A DNA stretch of 64,000 bases, taken from assembly GCF_030463535.1 (NCBI RefSeq), contig NC_132892.1, positions 32,653,976-32,717,975 on the forward strand, given 5' to 3'. Under the pieces are notes generated by a model that saw only the letters and a list, made by a program, of their open reading frames with translations, ran no database searches and was not told where the DNA came from. The stretch's first letter is position 1. Every line of letters begins with the position of its first letter. Shown here one piece after another: positions 34,821-46,215 of this stretch. This DNA comes from Salminus brasiliensis (Eukaryota; Chordata; Actinopteri; Characiformes; Bryconidae). Both the position numbers and the translations under genes were made by a program.

Positions 34821-35689
34821 ACGATTGGAGCTTGGAAGTCCAGAGGGATGATCAGTTATTCAGTTATTAATGAAATAATACATTAATGGAATGGAATGGA
34901 ATTCTGAGTGGCTGCCTCCCAGACAACAGAAAGTGAAACTAAGCCACTTTGACATTTACTGTAAACGCTTCTCGAAAGCAGATAACATCAGGAACTGCTG
35001 TTTCATTACCAATAAAGCCACGTTTTATGATTTCAGTATCTACACACCGCCTATTACTAATATGATCTCCACTTTCTCCACTTCTTTTGAATAAAAATGG
35101 GAAATATTGGTACTATATGACAGCAATGGACAGCCAGATAGATCCCTGAATCTTATACCTACCCAATATACAAATTCTGGGCTGAGAGCAACCCCACCTG
35201 GGTTATCTGGCAACCAGATTGATGGGTAAATATTGGAGAAAATCAAGTCAAGTCAAGTCAGATTCATTTGTAGAGCTTTTTACTACTGTTGTCGTCATAA
35301 AGCAGTTTTACATAATTAGTAATTAGTAAAGACAGAAAAAAATAAATAACGTAAGACATGAAGGATCAAAGACCCCCAGTGAGCAGACCCCAGCGCTGAC
35401 AGTGGCAAGGAGAACCTCCCTCAGAGCTGGAGGAAGAAACCTTGGGAGGAACCAAGACTCACAAGGGGGACCCGACCCGTCCTCCTCTGATCAGAACTAT
35501 TTATTAATTATTGATAAAAAAAGTTACCAAACCATCTAAACTGTTGAACTGCTCTGATCATAATCATAATATACTAATCATATAATAGTGGTTAATATTA
35601 ATAATTAATATAGGATAATTATTAGATTCAGCTGATCTACAATATTGATAATATATATACAGTATATATATATATATAAATATATACAG

Positions 35690-35720
<31 letters not shown>

Positions 35721-38700
35721 CAGCATAGTTGCACAGCTAAACTGCAGAATTGTGGTTAATAGTGTCTTTTTTGCTAGATGGTTGCTATGGTGTTGCTACG
35801 TGGATGCAATGGTTTTCCAGTAGTTGCTATGTATCTGCTAGTTGGTTTGCGATGGTGTTCCAGTTAGATGCTATAGTGCTGCTGAATGGTATGTAGGTGG
35901 TTGCTATGGTGTTGCCATGTTGGTGCAATGGTTTTCCAGTGGGGTTCAACTAGTGTGGGGTCAATTAGTGGCTACAAGGGTTTATGTAGGCAGTTGCTAT
36001 GGTAACCCAGGCTACAAAATGGTTGCTAGTTGATGGCTACAGTGTTACCTAGTGCTTGCTTGATGAGTGCTGTACTAGGGTTAGGGTTAGGGTTATATGA
36101 TAGCTGTTATATGATCATATTGTTATTTCAGATGGTTTCTATAGGGTGGGTTGCTAGGTAGTTCCTAGGCAGTTGCTATCGTGTTACAAAGGGGTTGCTG
36201 TTTCAGAAATGATGGTAAATGGGACTAAATCAGCCAACCTTGTAAGCAGTCAGAGCATATTGAAAACAGACGATTAAAGCCATGTTTTTATATTTATAAT
36301 TATACTTATATAGTATTTGTTGTTTATTTTTATATATTCCTCATCTCTATATAGTTTATTTATTGTGTTTTTTATGTCCATATTCTAATCTGAATCAGCT
36401 TTCTTAATGCTTATATTATAATTCATCTTAGTGCAGGTATTAACCTAAAAAAATAAAAAAAATAAAAAGAAAAAAATATATATATCATATAACATCTATA
36501 TCAATAACATTTAGATCAATTTCTTAAAACCATTAAAAGGTTCTTCATCTCTTCTACAAAGGATTTTAGTTAGCTGACTCATCTGCATGCAGAGGTAACG
36601 GCCTTGTTTTTTGAGGTGAAGGAGAGTAGTTTCACTTTTGGTTTTTAATGTAGGCCAACAAACCAGGGGGCTGGATCACTGGACTTCACCACTGAGGGTC
36701 TGTAGAGTTCTATAACACCCCGCACCATCAACCTTTTTCAGTGTACTCTCACGCACTGAGCTGTACCCACTGCTCTACCAACCCACATTCGCCATCAGCA
36801 GCTGCTACAGGTAGGTACTGCCCTCTGAGACGAGATCAGGATAGAAGCTTTGTGTTCAATGTAGATAATTAGTGGAATTAGTACAAATAAAAGAACCTTT
36901 GTTATGGATGTAATACATTATCGTTTTGTTGACAAGATTTTATTTGACTTTGAAGAAAGACGAAGGGTAAGGAGTCTACCCTTATTCAATTTTAGAAATA
37001 AGAACTGTTTTTAGATATTACAATAAATGAGGCTAAATCAACCAACCCTGGAAGCAATCAGAGCATGTTGAAAACTGCAGATCAAAGGAAATTATTTATG
37101 TTCTTATGTATTTTATATTTATATATATATATAATACATAAGAAAGTGAATCATTTTCATGATTTGCATTTTCAATCATAAAGCAGATTAAAGGAAATCA
37201 TTTTCTTATGTATTAATACTTCTATATGTTTTATATTATTTCTTATTTACTTTTATATATTTTTTATCTCTATATGTTGTATTAAATTAGTTTTTTTAGC
37301 TGGTAATATCCTAATCTGAATCAGAATGCTTCATGTTATATAAGGCACCGAATTCAACTCGGTGCAGATATTAACGTAAAATTAAAAACAAAAAAGTATA
37401 TATATATATATATTCAACTTTGACCATAAACAGTTTTTACTGACTGAGATATAATTTCAGTTTAACATCGACTGTAGTACTGTAGTTCTGTAGGTACACA
37501 GTATGTACTCATGATAAAAATATACATTATTAATAAATATGTTTATTGCAACAGGCTGACCACAGTAGAGGAAGGTGGGAGGGGGCAGTGTTGCCAACTC
37601 CTCAATAAGGAAAGTAGCTGTTGGCTGTCCTAGAAGTCGCTAAATGATGTCATCGCCTAATTTGCATAATTAGGAATAACGTTGTGGGAGAGAAAAGAGT
37701 AAAAACACCCTAAATATGTTAGAACCTTGTATCTCCATTTTCGCTGTTATTAATTTTTCTCCATAATATGAATCTGGCAGAATTTCATGATGACCAATAG
37801 AAACGCTCCAAAATGACATTGACTTCCATTGAAAGTTAATTAGGTTTTTTAATAAACCTTCTCCTGTAAAGTTGGGCTGGGTTTGGTATCTATCAGAGCT
37901 TATAAACTGTAAAGCTTGCCTTGCTCACACCATCCCTGACAAAGCCTGACCATTTCAGATAGCTTTAACGGCCAGGGACAGCCAGCAAGTCCAGGCTTCC
38001 ATTCCTGACTCCCACAACTCAATACCTTCAGCCCTTGCTCGAGAAAAAATGGTTTCTGACGGCTGTGGTCTGCAAGGCCTTAATGGAGCCGACGGGCTCT
38101 GCTGGGAATTGACCGGGGGGTGTTTAAAACAGCCGATGTTGCTGGTCTGAGCTGAGCTTACTAGAGCTGTCCAGACAGTTTCTGGACATGAATTCCCCAC
38201 TTCTAGACTAATGTCCACTCCTGGATTCTTCACGATCTGGAAATTCCTGGACTGCTCATGGTATTCAGTATTGAGTCCTTCTATAACAGAATCTGTTCCT
38301 CCACAGCAAACATGGACTTCTTCAAAGCAGTCGGTGCTGTGGCGGCAGGTTTCGTCGGGGGTACTGTAGGTGTGGCGAAAGCCGTGGTAGACACCACAGT
38401 GAACATCGGCAAAGGAGTCCTGGAGGGAGTGGAGGGCGGAATTGCCGACATGGAGAACGCCAACTCCAGTGAGGAAACGATGGAGGCAATTGTAGATGTG
38501 ATAACAAAGCCAGTGGCTGGAGGCTTTGTGGCGGGGTGCAAAGGCCTTATCAAGACTCCAGGGAAAATTGTGAATGGAGTTAAGGATGGCGTTGATGCAG
38601 TGCTTGATTAAATGAACTGTGCATCCAGATGTTTGAGGTCTTCTTTTGTCACTGACTGGCTTATTAAAGAAAATGGGTTGGGTAAACAAACTGTCGTAAA

Positions 38701-38881
38701 TGTCATCATTTGTATCCCGATTACGCTGCTAGCCATCAGAGGGCGCAATTGGCCTTGCTTTCTCTAGGGTGGGTAGATGGTGACCCCCCCACATCGCTCT
38801 AGTGCGGCGCCAGTGCGTCAGAGCCAGGTATACGGCATGTAAAGGTGTGTTGATTGGTTGCCTGGTGACGTTGCAGTTGGA
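34821..38881 (+). repeat. Tandem segmental duplication, copy 2 (4,061 bp)
   Basis: Same start and end as copy 1. It lacks the LTR-like insert and one of the two flanking blocks (about 905 bp), and lacks about 56 bp just upstream of the 99-aa gene (present in copy 1 at about 34022-34078). It carries about 45 extra bp of the ACCTTGTATCTCC MITE at about 37752-37800. Beyond 38881 the two sequences differ, so the breakpoint lies inside a dispersed repeat. Confidence 0.95.
38312..38611 (+). CDS. Small Gly/Ala/Val-rich protein, 99 aa (duplicate 2)
   Basis: Identical to the copy at 34251-34550 except for residue 6 (Ala for Thr, AAA ACA to AAA GCA). The bases just after the putative acceptor also differ (AGAAC against CAAAC before ATG). 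Stop, 3' flank and ATTAAA signal are the same. The coding block is better preserved than the flanks, which contain several indels. Its upstream 56 bp are missing relative to copy 1, so the two copies may differ in promoter or first exon. Same comments on possible amphipathic/lipid-binding character; function unknown. Confidence 0.65.
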   Translation: MDFFKAVGAVAAGFVGGTVGVAKAVVDTTVNIGKGVLEGVEGGIADMENANSSEETMEAIVDVITKPVAGGFVAGCKGLIKTPGKIVNGVKDGVDAVLD

Positions 38882-38995
38882 AAAAGAGGCGTGGCTGGCT
38901 GTGCATGTGTCAGAGTGGGCGTATGTGATTGGGGGAGGGGAAATTCGTATAGACTGGGTAATTGGCGATCTAAATTGGGAAGAAAACGGGTAAAA
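38690..38995. repeat. Dispersed fish repeat at the duplication breakpoint
   Basis: GCTAGCCATCAGAGGGCGC, GGGTGGGTAGATGGTGACCC, AAAAAGAGGCGTGGCTGG, ACTGGGTAATTGGCGATC and AATTGGGAAGAAAACGGG form a block order that I recognise as a common interspersed fish repeat. Copy 1 holds only its first part (34630-34820); copy 2 continues into the full element. Class not determined. Confidence 0.5.
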
Positions 38996-39159
38996 ATATG
39001 AAATAAATGTTTTAATACATTTTTTTGTAATATCTTTAATAATTCAGAATAATTATAGTGTATACGGCATATACAGGCCAGTATCCTGTGCTGCTTATGC
39101 TCCTAAGAACAAGGAGTATCCCACAGATCCCATTAAGACTACACCTCCAACCCCTCCAA

Positions 39160-39293
39160 CACATAGACACATACACACATATATACATACATATTTAAAT
39201 AAATATACATACACACACATATTTATATATATTTATATATATATACATACACACATACACACACACATATATATGTGTATGTGTATATATGTT

Positions 39294-39346
<53 letters not shown>

Positions 39347-39430
39347 ATGTGTATATATGTTTAGATAAATAAACATGTGTGTGTGTGTGTGTATGTGTTT
39401 TTATATATGTATATATTCACACTCACACAG
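39160..39430. repeat. TA/CATA/TGTG microsatellite block
   Basis: Runs of ACATACACACA, (TA)n at about 39297-39338, and (TG)n at about 39376-39391. No gene. Confidence 0.9.
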
Positions 39431-39670
39431 GTGTGTTAATTAGGGAGTTTTTGACTCACAGACTGTTCAGAAAAGTGTATATGCTGGTAATAGCATTTTT
39501 AATGAAAAATGAAAGGATAAATATTTGTATTATAACATTTATTTATTTAAGAGCAGATAAAGAAATGAATCTGTAACATACAACAATTTATCACACAACA
39601 AAAAACGGCGTATAAATGATGAGTAAAATGTATCCATTATTCTCTGAATGATATTGTGTTATGTGTAAAA

Positions 39671-40760
39671 TTATTGATCTTTTTCAGTTATGTTATCATA
39701 AATCATCTTTGCTCCTGCTCCCACTGCAACTGCAGCACCAGCAGCCACCACTGAAGCTGACAGGAGGATTGCAGTCTCTGTAGCAAGCACCACACCTGCA
39801 GCCACAGCTCCTGCCCCACCCACGGCCATTCCTGCTCCCAGGGCAATGTCTTTGGCCACTTTCATGATCTGAATACTTCTCTGGACCTTCTGAAACATCT
39901 CATTAGTATAGTGCTTCCCTTTGTTCCTCTTCACCACTGCGTCAATCTTCTCCAGCAGCTCTGTGACCTGAGCACGGTTCCCAGTGTCCTCATTGCTGAG
40001 TCCATGGTATCTGCCCCCGCAGCTGTCGATGCACTGCAGAAGATTGACGCTTTCGCTGACATACTCCTCCAAAGGTTTCCCCTTCAGCTGGTCAGTGCAG
40101 GTGAACAGAACGATGGTGTAGAGCGAGGCTTCCTTTCCAAAGTTCTCCTGAATCCACTTCACAGCGTTTTGCTCCTCAGGTGTGAATCTCCCTGGTCTGA
40201 TCACCAGCAGGAACACATGGGGGCCAGGAAGCGACCTGCGGATGCAGTCTTTTATTTGGAAGCTTGTTTTATTTTTGGGCTTTCCTTCTTGGTTTTTGGG
40301 GAGTCGTGGAGTTCCGAAAATCCCGGGTGTGTCTATCACTGTAATCTTCCTACCTCCAAGGCCCTGACTCGCTTTTCTGCACTTGTCTGTGACCGCTGAG
40401 GATGAAAACTCCGATTTGAATACATTTGTACCCAGGATGGTGTTTCCAGTGGCACTCTTCCCAGCACCGGTTTTACCCAGAAGAACAATTCTCAGCTCAG
40501 ACTCTGTACATCAACAAATATCCAAAGAAAAGGCAACAGTTTATTCCTGGTTCTTCATGGAAGCAAAAGTGGTTCTGCTGATGTAGCACCACCTGCAGTA
40601 CTGGAGTGCTCAAATGAACATCACATTACTGTACATAAATGATTGCAGTTTTTTAAAATAAAGAAATATAGTATCATACTCACTGGATGAGGCTTTTTGT
40701 TTGTCGGGGAAATGCAAGCAACCTGAAACGAAAGCATTTTTATATTTACTATACAGCATT

Positions 40761-40825
<65 letters not shown>

Positions 40826-43800
40826 GTGGGGGCCTGTAATTGACATCATAGGTAGACCGCAACTATGAGAGACAAAATGAGAAAAAAAATCTGAAAATCG
40901 CATTGTCTGATTTTTAAATAATTTATTTGCAAATAATGGTGGAAAATAAGTATTTGGTCACCTACAAACAAGCAAGATTTCTGGCTGTCACAGACCTGTA
41001 ACTTCTTCTTTAAGAGGCATCTCTGTCCTCTACTCATTACCTGTATGATTTTATTTATTTATATTAATGGCACCTGTTTGAACTGGTTAACAGTATAAAA
41101 GACACCTGCCCACAACCTCAAACAGTCACACTCCAAACTCCACTATGGTGAAGACCAAATAGCTGTCGAAGGACACCAGAAACAGAACTGTAGACCTGCA
41201 CCAGGCTGGGAAGACTGAATCTGCAATAGGCAGCAGCTTGGTGTGAAGAAATCTACTGTGGGAGCAATAATCAGAAAATGGGAGACCTACAGGACCACTG
41301 CTAATCTCCCTCAATCAGGGGCTCCACGCAAGATCTCAGCCTGTGGGGCCAAAATGATCACAAGAACAGTGAGCAAAAATCCCAGAACCACACGGGGGGA
41401 CCTAGTGAATGACCTGCAGAAAGCTGGGACCAACGTTACAAAGACTACCGTCAGTAACACACTACGCCGCCAGGGACTCGGATCTTGCAGTGCCAGACGT
41501 GTTCCCCTGCTTAAGCCTGTACATATCCGGCTCGTCTGAAGTTTGCTAGAGAGCATTTGGATGTTCCGGAAAAGTATTGGGAGAATGTCTTATGGTCAGA
41601 TGAAACCAAAGTAGAACAACAACTCGTATACCCGTACACCATACCAACTGTGAAGCATGGGGGTGGCAACATCATGCTTTGGGGCTGTTTCTCTGCAAAG
41701 GGACTAGGACGACTGGTCTGTGTACATGTATTGTGAGATTTTGAGTGCAAACCTCTTTCCATCAGCAAGGGCATTGAAGATAAAACGTGGCTGGGTCTTT
41801 CAGCATAACAATGATCCCAAGCACACTGCCAGGGCAACAAAGGAGTGGCTTCGTAAGAAGCATTTCAAGGTCCTGGAGTGGCCAAGCCAGTCTCCAGATC
41901 TCAACCCCATAGAAAACCATTGGGGGGTTGAAAGTACGTGTTGCCCGCCGACAGCCCCAAAACATCACTGCTCTAGAGGAGATCTGCATGGAGGAATGGG
42001 CCAACATACCAGCAACGGTGTGTGCCAACCTTGTGAAGACTTACAGAAAACGTTTGACCTCTGTCATTGCCAATAAAGGATATATAACAAAGTATTGAGA
42101 TGAACTTTTGTTATTGACCAAATACTTATTTTCCACCATTATTTGCAAATAAATTGTTTAAAAATCAGACAATGTGATTTTCTGAATTTTTTTTTCTCAT
42201 TTTGTCTCTCATAGTTGAGGTCTACCTATGATGTCAATTACAGCCTCTCTCATCTTTTTAAGTGGGAGAACTTGCACAATTGGTGACTAACTGTATGCTT
42301 GCTTTTTTACTTGGGGTCATCTTTAGCTTGTAAGGTAGGCTGGTTTTAAATATACTTCTAACTAGATTCTGCTAACACTCTTGTCTTAAGGTTAACATAG
42401 AAGCTTGGTGCTCACTAGTTGATTGAGGTGCTGATTCAGGTGTAGTTTCAGGCCAGCTAGAAGTGTGAATTGCAGAGGAGGAGCCAAGTGCCTCCAATCT
42501 TGATAAATTAGGTGTGGAGCCACTCAGAAATCAGTGTGCTTGCTTTTTTACTTGGGGTCATCTTTAGCTTGTAAGGTAGGCTGGTTTTAAATATACTTCT
42601 AACTAGATTCTGCTAACACTCTTGTCTTAAGGTTAACATAGAAGCTTGGTGCTCACTAGTTGATTGAGGTGCTGATTCAGGTGTAGTTTCAGGCCAGCTA
42701 GAAGTGTGAATTGCAGAGGAGGAGCCAAGTGCCTCCAATCTTGATAAATTAGGTGTGGAGCCACTCAGAAATCAGTGTGCTTGCTTTTTTACTTGGGGTC
42801 AAAGTGGTGGAACGAGCTGCCCCTGGATGTCCGAACGGCCGAGTCGCTCGCTGTCTTCAAACGCAGACTGAAGACCCACCTCTTCAGAGAGTACTTGGAC
42901 GAATAGTTCTATGGTCGCCTTATTGTCTTGTGTTTAGCAATGTCTAAGCTTGGAGGTATCTTTTGTATTAGTCTATTCTAACTAGCTGAGGTTTTCTTGG
43001 GTAAATAGCAAAGCACTTTGTAAGTCGCTCTGGATAAGAGCGTCTGCTAAATGCCGTAAATGTAAATGTAACTAAATACTTTTTTCCCCACTGTATATAT
43101 ATATAAATATTTGTATCATCCTTACTTTATTTATCTCTTTTTAAATTGATATTTATAAGATTGTCGGTAAATGAAGAAACTGCAAAAAAATAATTTCTTT
43201 GAAATTTCTTTCTGAAATGAAAAATGTCGGAAAATGAAGGAACTGCAAAGTAAGAAGTAAGAAGTACAGTGTAACTCCTGAATCTTGATTATTGAATTTT
43301 AAAAAATAACTTGCTTTAGAAGACATTTGGTGTAGAATAGAACAAGCAAGGCAAATTTGTTGATATGCAATACTACTCTATCTTACACCCCACCAACGGT
43401 GTATTTTCATGCCTTTCGCCTGTTGTTTAAATAGCGAATATATCTACACCCATGGGTGCGATGGTCTCAAAATGAGGGGTGTTCAGGTCAGTTTTTGGCG
43501 TATTGCTGTGTATCTCTGCATTGGAAGACACAGGAGGAGCTCCACAGACTAAAAACAGCCTAGGCAGATGTTCGTCAACAGTCAGACATTCGTTCGTTGC
43601 TATCTTGGCAGTGAATTGTCAACACAAGAGACACACTGATTGGTTTATTACAGCACATTACACCTAAAAAAACACACCCGTGATTAATTAATAGAGCTGA
43701 GCAAGGGGCACTTTTCCTGTTGTTGTGCTACTGAAGACACACCGACACGCCTTAAATCAAGCCCTGGTTGATGGCTCGCCAAAAGATTGTTAAAATAGGG

Positions 43801-45381
43801 CCCACAATGTTAAGATAGATAAAACACTGCATGGCCTAACACTTTAGTGAATATGATGGTGGCATATGATAAAATAAATAAACAATAAGCACTTTTAGAA
43901 AAGACATGGAAAACAAAGCTGCTGGATGTGATAAAATCTACTTGACAACAACTACTTTCATTCCATGAATAAAATCAATTCCAAAGTGATCAGACTGTAG
44001 TTACTGATTTGGCCTATGGAGTCTCTAAATGCTTGATTACAATCAGTGTGTCCATTTCCCTGCTTAAAAGGGGAGATATTGAGTAGACAGTTCCAATTAG
44101 AAGTAACTCATTCTTCTTTTTTTTTTTTTTTGCCATTTATCACTTTTTTTTGACATAATGTAATTCTGTCAGTTCAAACTGGTCCAAGAGAAAAGCACAA
44201 AAATGACTCGAAATTATTTTTTTTACTTTGACTTCCAAGTTAAGAAGGCGTTTTCCTGTAAAGCTGACATTTCTATATAACAAAGATTTTCCTGAAGTGA
44301 TAATATTCAGTCCTCTCCACAGGATATGACTTAATTTTCACTCAGAATTTCACCTGAATCACATATAATTTGGCCAGTGATTAACAGGACTTGGTCTTAC
44401 TGGTGAAAAGTACACGTACTGGCAAGTAAACTAATAACACTGTACATATCCCTAACCTTTGACCCTCAAGATCTATTAACACTCTACTAAACTGTTGAGA
44501 GTTTGAGCAAATCTTTTGTCGTCAGATTGTTTTTCCTAATCTTACAATAAAAACAGGCCCGATACCCTGATTGGGACACAAGGACCAAATAATATTTCCT
44601 ACTCACCAGATGATTCATCAGCTCCGTTGTCAAAGCGCTCTGTAAGAGAACCAAAACCTCTGAAACTTTAGTCAAATACATTTAGCAGCGGACCAACGTA
44701 CAAAACTGACAACTTGTTAGTCCTGTATAATTCTTCAGGTTATTATATACAAAGCTGTGAAGTTTCTGAAATGGACCGGAAAGAAGTTAATAATAAAATT
44801 AACATTAATAACTGAAAAAAACAGGAAACAGGAAATATGCTAATTAGTTTACTATTTAAATGAGAAAAATAGACAAAACACCTTTATCACATGTAACACA
44901 TCTACTGTTTTGGTGTTAGTCTATAATATGGTTTCCTGTAATATATTAACACAAATATTGTTATTGTCACACAAAAATCTTGTATCTCCAAAATGTTAAC
45001 AATACATAAAAAACTTTACTTCTTTACTTTTAATGGAAGTCAGTGTAAAAAAAGAATACATTTTAAGTAATGTTTGAGCATTTCTATTTGTCATCTTGAA
45101 ATTCAATAGAAAGAAAACTGCAAGATTTATATTATGGAGAAAAGTGAAAAACAGCAAAAATGGAGATACAAGGCTTTTGCATGACCATGATGTTTAGTTT
45201 TATGTCTACATTCCCAAAATGCTTCGGTTTCATCTTCAGGGTATACAAAGAGTAGATTATGCAATCGAATACTATTTAAACAAGGTTTATGTTTTCTAAT
45301 AAACAAAAAGAAAAACAAATATATATATATATATTCTATTTGAAAGTTAAACATTTGTACATACTCACCATAATCCCCCAT
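39671..45381 (-). CDS. GIMAP-A: AIG1-type GTPase, 4 exons, 305 aa
   Basis: Exons: 45369-45381 (ATG GGG GAT TAT G), 44607-44639, 40684-40722, 39671-40503. All introns are GT-AG and all are phase 1, giving 918 nt in frame. Family features: P-loop GKTGAGKS (38-45), the AIG1 block SATGNTILG, switch DTPGIFG (86-92), the conserved [17 protein letters not shown], a G4-like FTCTDQL (about 162-168; Cys where THAD is usual) and RYHGLSNED. The C-terminus is a Gly/Ala-rich hydrophobic segment (about 250-295) then [11 protein letters not shown], fitting a membrane anchor. GIMAPs are GTPases of immune cells that assemble on membranes (family knowledge). The two middle mini-exons encode a low-complexity acidic leader. 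Intron 2 hosts the Tc1/LINE nest. Head to head with GIMAP-B. Mini-exons rest on splice and phase logic only. Confidence 0.88.
40763..40823. repeat. (TA)n microsatellite, Tc1 target site
   Basis: An AT run that ends in GTA immediately before the Tc1 terminus CAGTGGGG. The run resumes as TATATATATA after the other terminus at 43094, so the transposon sits inside a former TA array. Confidence 0.85.
41142..42080 (+). pseudogene. Tc1-like transposase, inactivated
   Basis: Starts ATGGTGAAGACCAAATAG, so it stops after five codons. Recognisable pieces follow in different frames: a helix-turn-helix part ([20 protein letters not shown]), ending in a stop at 41537-41539 (KPVHIRLV); a region with a sizeable deletion near 41625-41635 (the NKTRRVWR-type segment is lost); then [11 protein letters not shown] and [10 protein letters not shown], holding the second and third acidic residues of the DDE triad. 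Not functional. Confidence 0.9.
42291..43070 (+). mobile_element. L2-type LINE 3' fragment with 241-bp tandem duplication
   Basis: Flanked on both sides by ACTAA (42286-42290, 43071-43075), a probable target duplication inside the Tc1 right repeat. 42296-42536 and 42537-42777 are two nearly identical 241-bp units, with a third partial unit of about 24 bp. Then 42800-42905 codes for NELPLDV-type residues and [15 protein letters not shown], typical of the C-terminus of L2/Rex-type reverse transcriptase ORFs (first part frameshifted). It ends in the common tail CGCTCTGGATAAGAGCGTCT, GCTAAATGCCGTAAATG. Confidence 0.8.
43096..44600. other. GIMAP-A intron 2, gene-free
   Basis: Mostly AT-rich unique sequence. 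An ACCTTGTATCTCC-family MITE remnant lies at about 44140-44275 (TTGACATAATGTAATTCTG, GACTTCCAAGTTAAGAAGGC). No exon seen between the transposon and exon 2 of GIMAP-A. Confidence 0.5.
44970..45180 (-). mobile_element. ACCTTGTATCTCC-family MITE copy
   Basis: Bounded by CAAAAATCTTGTATCTCC at about 44974 and GGAGATACAAGGCTTTTGC at about 45162, an inverted pair. The interior has CTTTTAATGGAAGTCAG, TTGAGCATTTCTATTTG and TTATGGAGAAAAGTGAAAA. It lies in GIMAP-A intron 1. This copy best shows the inverted termini of the family. Confidence 0.65.
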
Positions 45382-45889
45382 TTTTTATGTAGCTGTAAAT
45401 CACCTATGATGTTATCCACAGATCTGTACACAGCTTCAGAAGTTCTATATCCTTTTAATAAAGGATCTGCCACTGCTGATATTTCCAGTGACCAATCAGA
45501 AGGTTTGTGGGAAGATTATTTCTGCAGTGGTCAGCATAACTACAGGTCATGAACCTTACAACAGAACCTAATATTGCCGAAACAATCAAAACAATACACT
45601 GAATATCTGAGAACTGAAAGTGAGAGACCAGCAGAAGCACAGTCATTCCAGGCATGTGCTGAAATCTGCATTTCTCTGAAAAACCTACAGTAACTCAGAG
45701 TTTCATTTCTTTTCTTTAATAAAAACAACTTTGATTTTGGTGGTTCTTTAAATAACAAATTTTTAGAAATTGTTATGAATTTAAAGTCCTATTTGTTTTT
45801 TGCATTGGGAGGAATGTTTTTTTTAACTAGAAAAAAAACTCAAAATCTGTTATTGTTTTAATTTTTTATTATTATCCACTGTCGACCTG

Positions 45890-46080
45890 CGAAGGTCAGG
45901 TTCCCATTTTGAGTCTTGGTTTCTCTCAAGGTTTCTTCCTCTCGACCCGAGGGAGCTTCTCCTTGCCACTGTTGCCACTGGCTTCCTCTAAAGAGGCTCG
46001 GACCCGGATCTCTGTACATCTGCTTTGTGACGACATTCTTTGTGAAAAATCTATATGAATAAAATTGAACTGAACCGACT
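45890..46080 (+). mobile_element. Non-LTR retrotransposon 3' tail
   Basis: GGTTTCTCTCAAGGTTTCTT, CTTCTCCTTGCCACTGTTGC and TGCTTTGTGACGAC end in AATAAAATTGAACTGAA, a widespread fish LINE 3' end. It lies in the GIMAP-A/B intergenic region. Confidence 0.65.
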
Positions 46081-46215
46081 TCTTAAGGTGCTTTGAGGAA
46101 CCTTCAAGGAACCTTTTTCTTCTGAAAGCCTTTTCTTAAAGGGTTCCTAAAGCATCTTAAGACATTCCTCCACAATTTCTAATTGAAGAACCTCCAAAAG
46201 TTCCTTGAGGATCAG
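46081..46215. mobile_element. Fold-back MITE (CTTAAGGTGCTTTGAGGAACC)
   Basis: GGTGCTTTGAGGAACCTTCAAG on one side and TTCCTTGAGGATC on the other, with AAGGGTTCCTAAAGCATCTTAAG between. A related inverted copy lies at about 7895-8030 (CCTTGAGGAGCTTTTGGAGG, CCTTAAAGCACCTTAAGAGG). Confidence 0.5.

Larger units (their letters stand above)
40824..43093 (+). mobile_element. Tc1-like transposon with nested LINE insertion
   Basis: Ends CAGTGGGG and CCCCACTG, both next to TA. The sub-terminal sequence GGCCTGTAATTGACATCATA at 40831 pairs with TGATGTCAATTACAGCCTCT at about 42228. The left inverted repeat is internally deleted: it jumps from CAGTGGG straight to GGCCTGTAATTG, while the right side keeps AAGTGGGAGAACTTGCACAA. 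Conserved untranslated blocks (GTGGAAAATAAGTATTTGGT; CAACCTCAAACAGTCACACT) identify a common fish Tc1 family. The right inverted repeat is split by the insert at 42291-43070. Confidence 0.92.

Noticed and set aside
31131-36095. TTAGGG triplets as interstitial telomere sites
   Set aside because: Only three units per copy and placed within the duplicated segment next to GTTGCTATGG repeats; too short to mean a fusion or healing event.
34065-38689. Antisense frames of 187 and 244 codons opposite the 99-aa gene
   Set aside because: They are longer than the sense ORF, but the sense strand has a good ATG context, a plausible acceptor and a polyadenylation signal. The antisense residues show no family pattern and the frame runs into non-duplicated repeat sequence.
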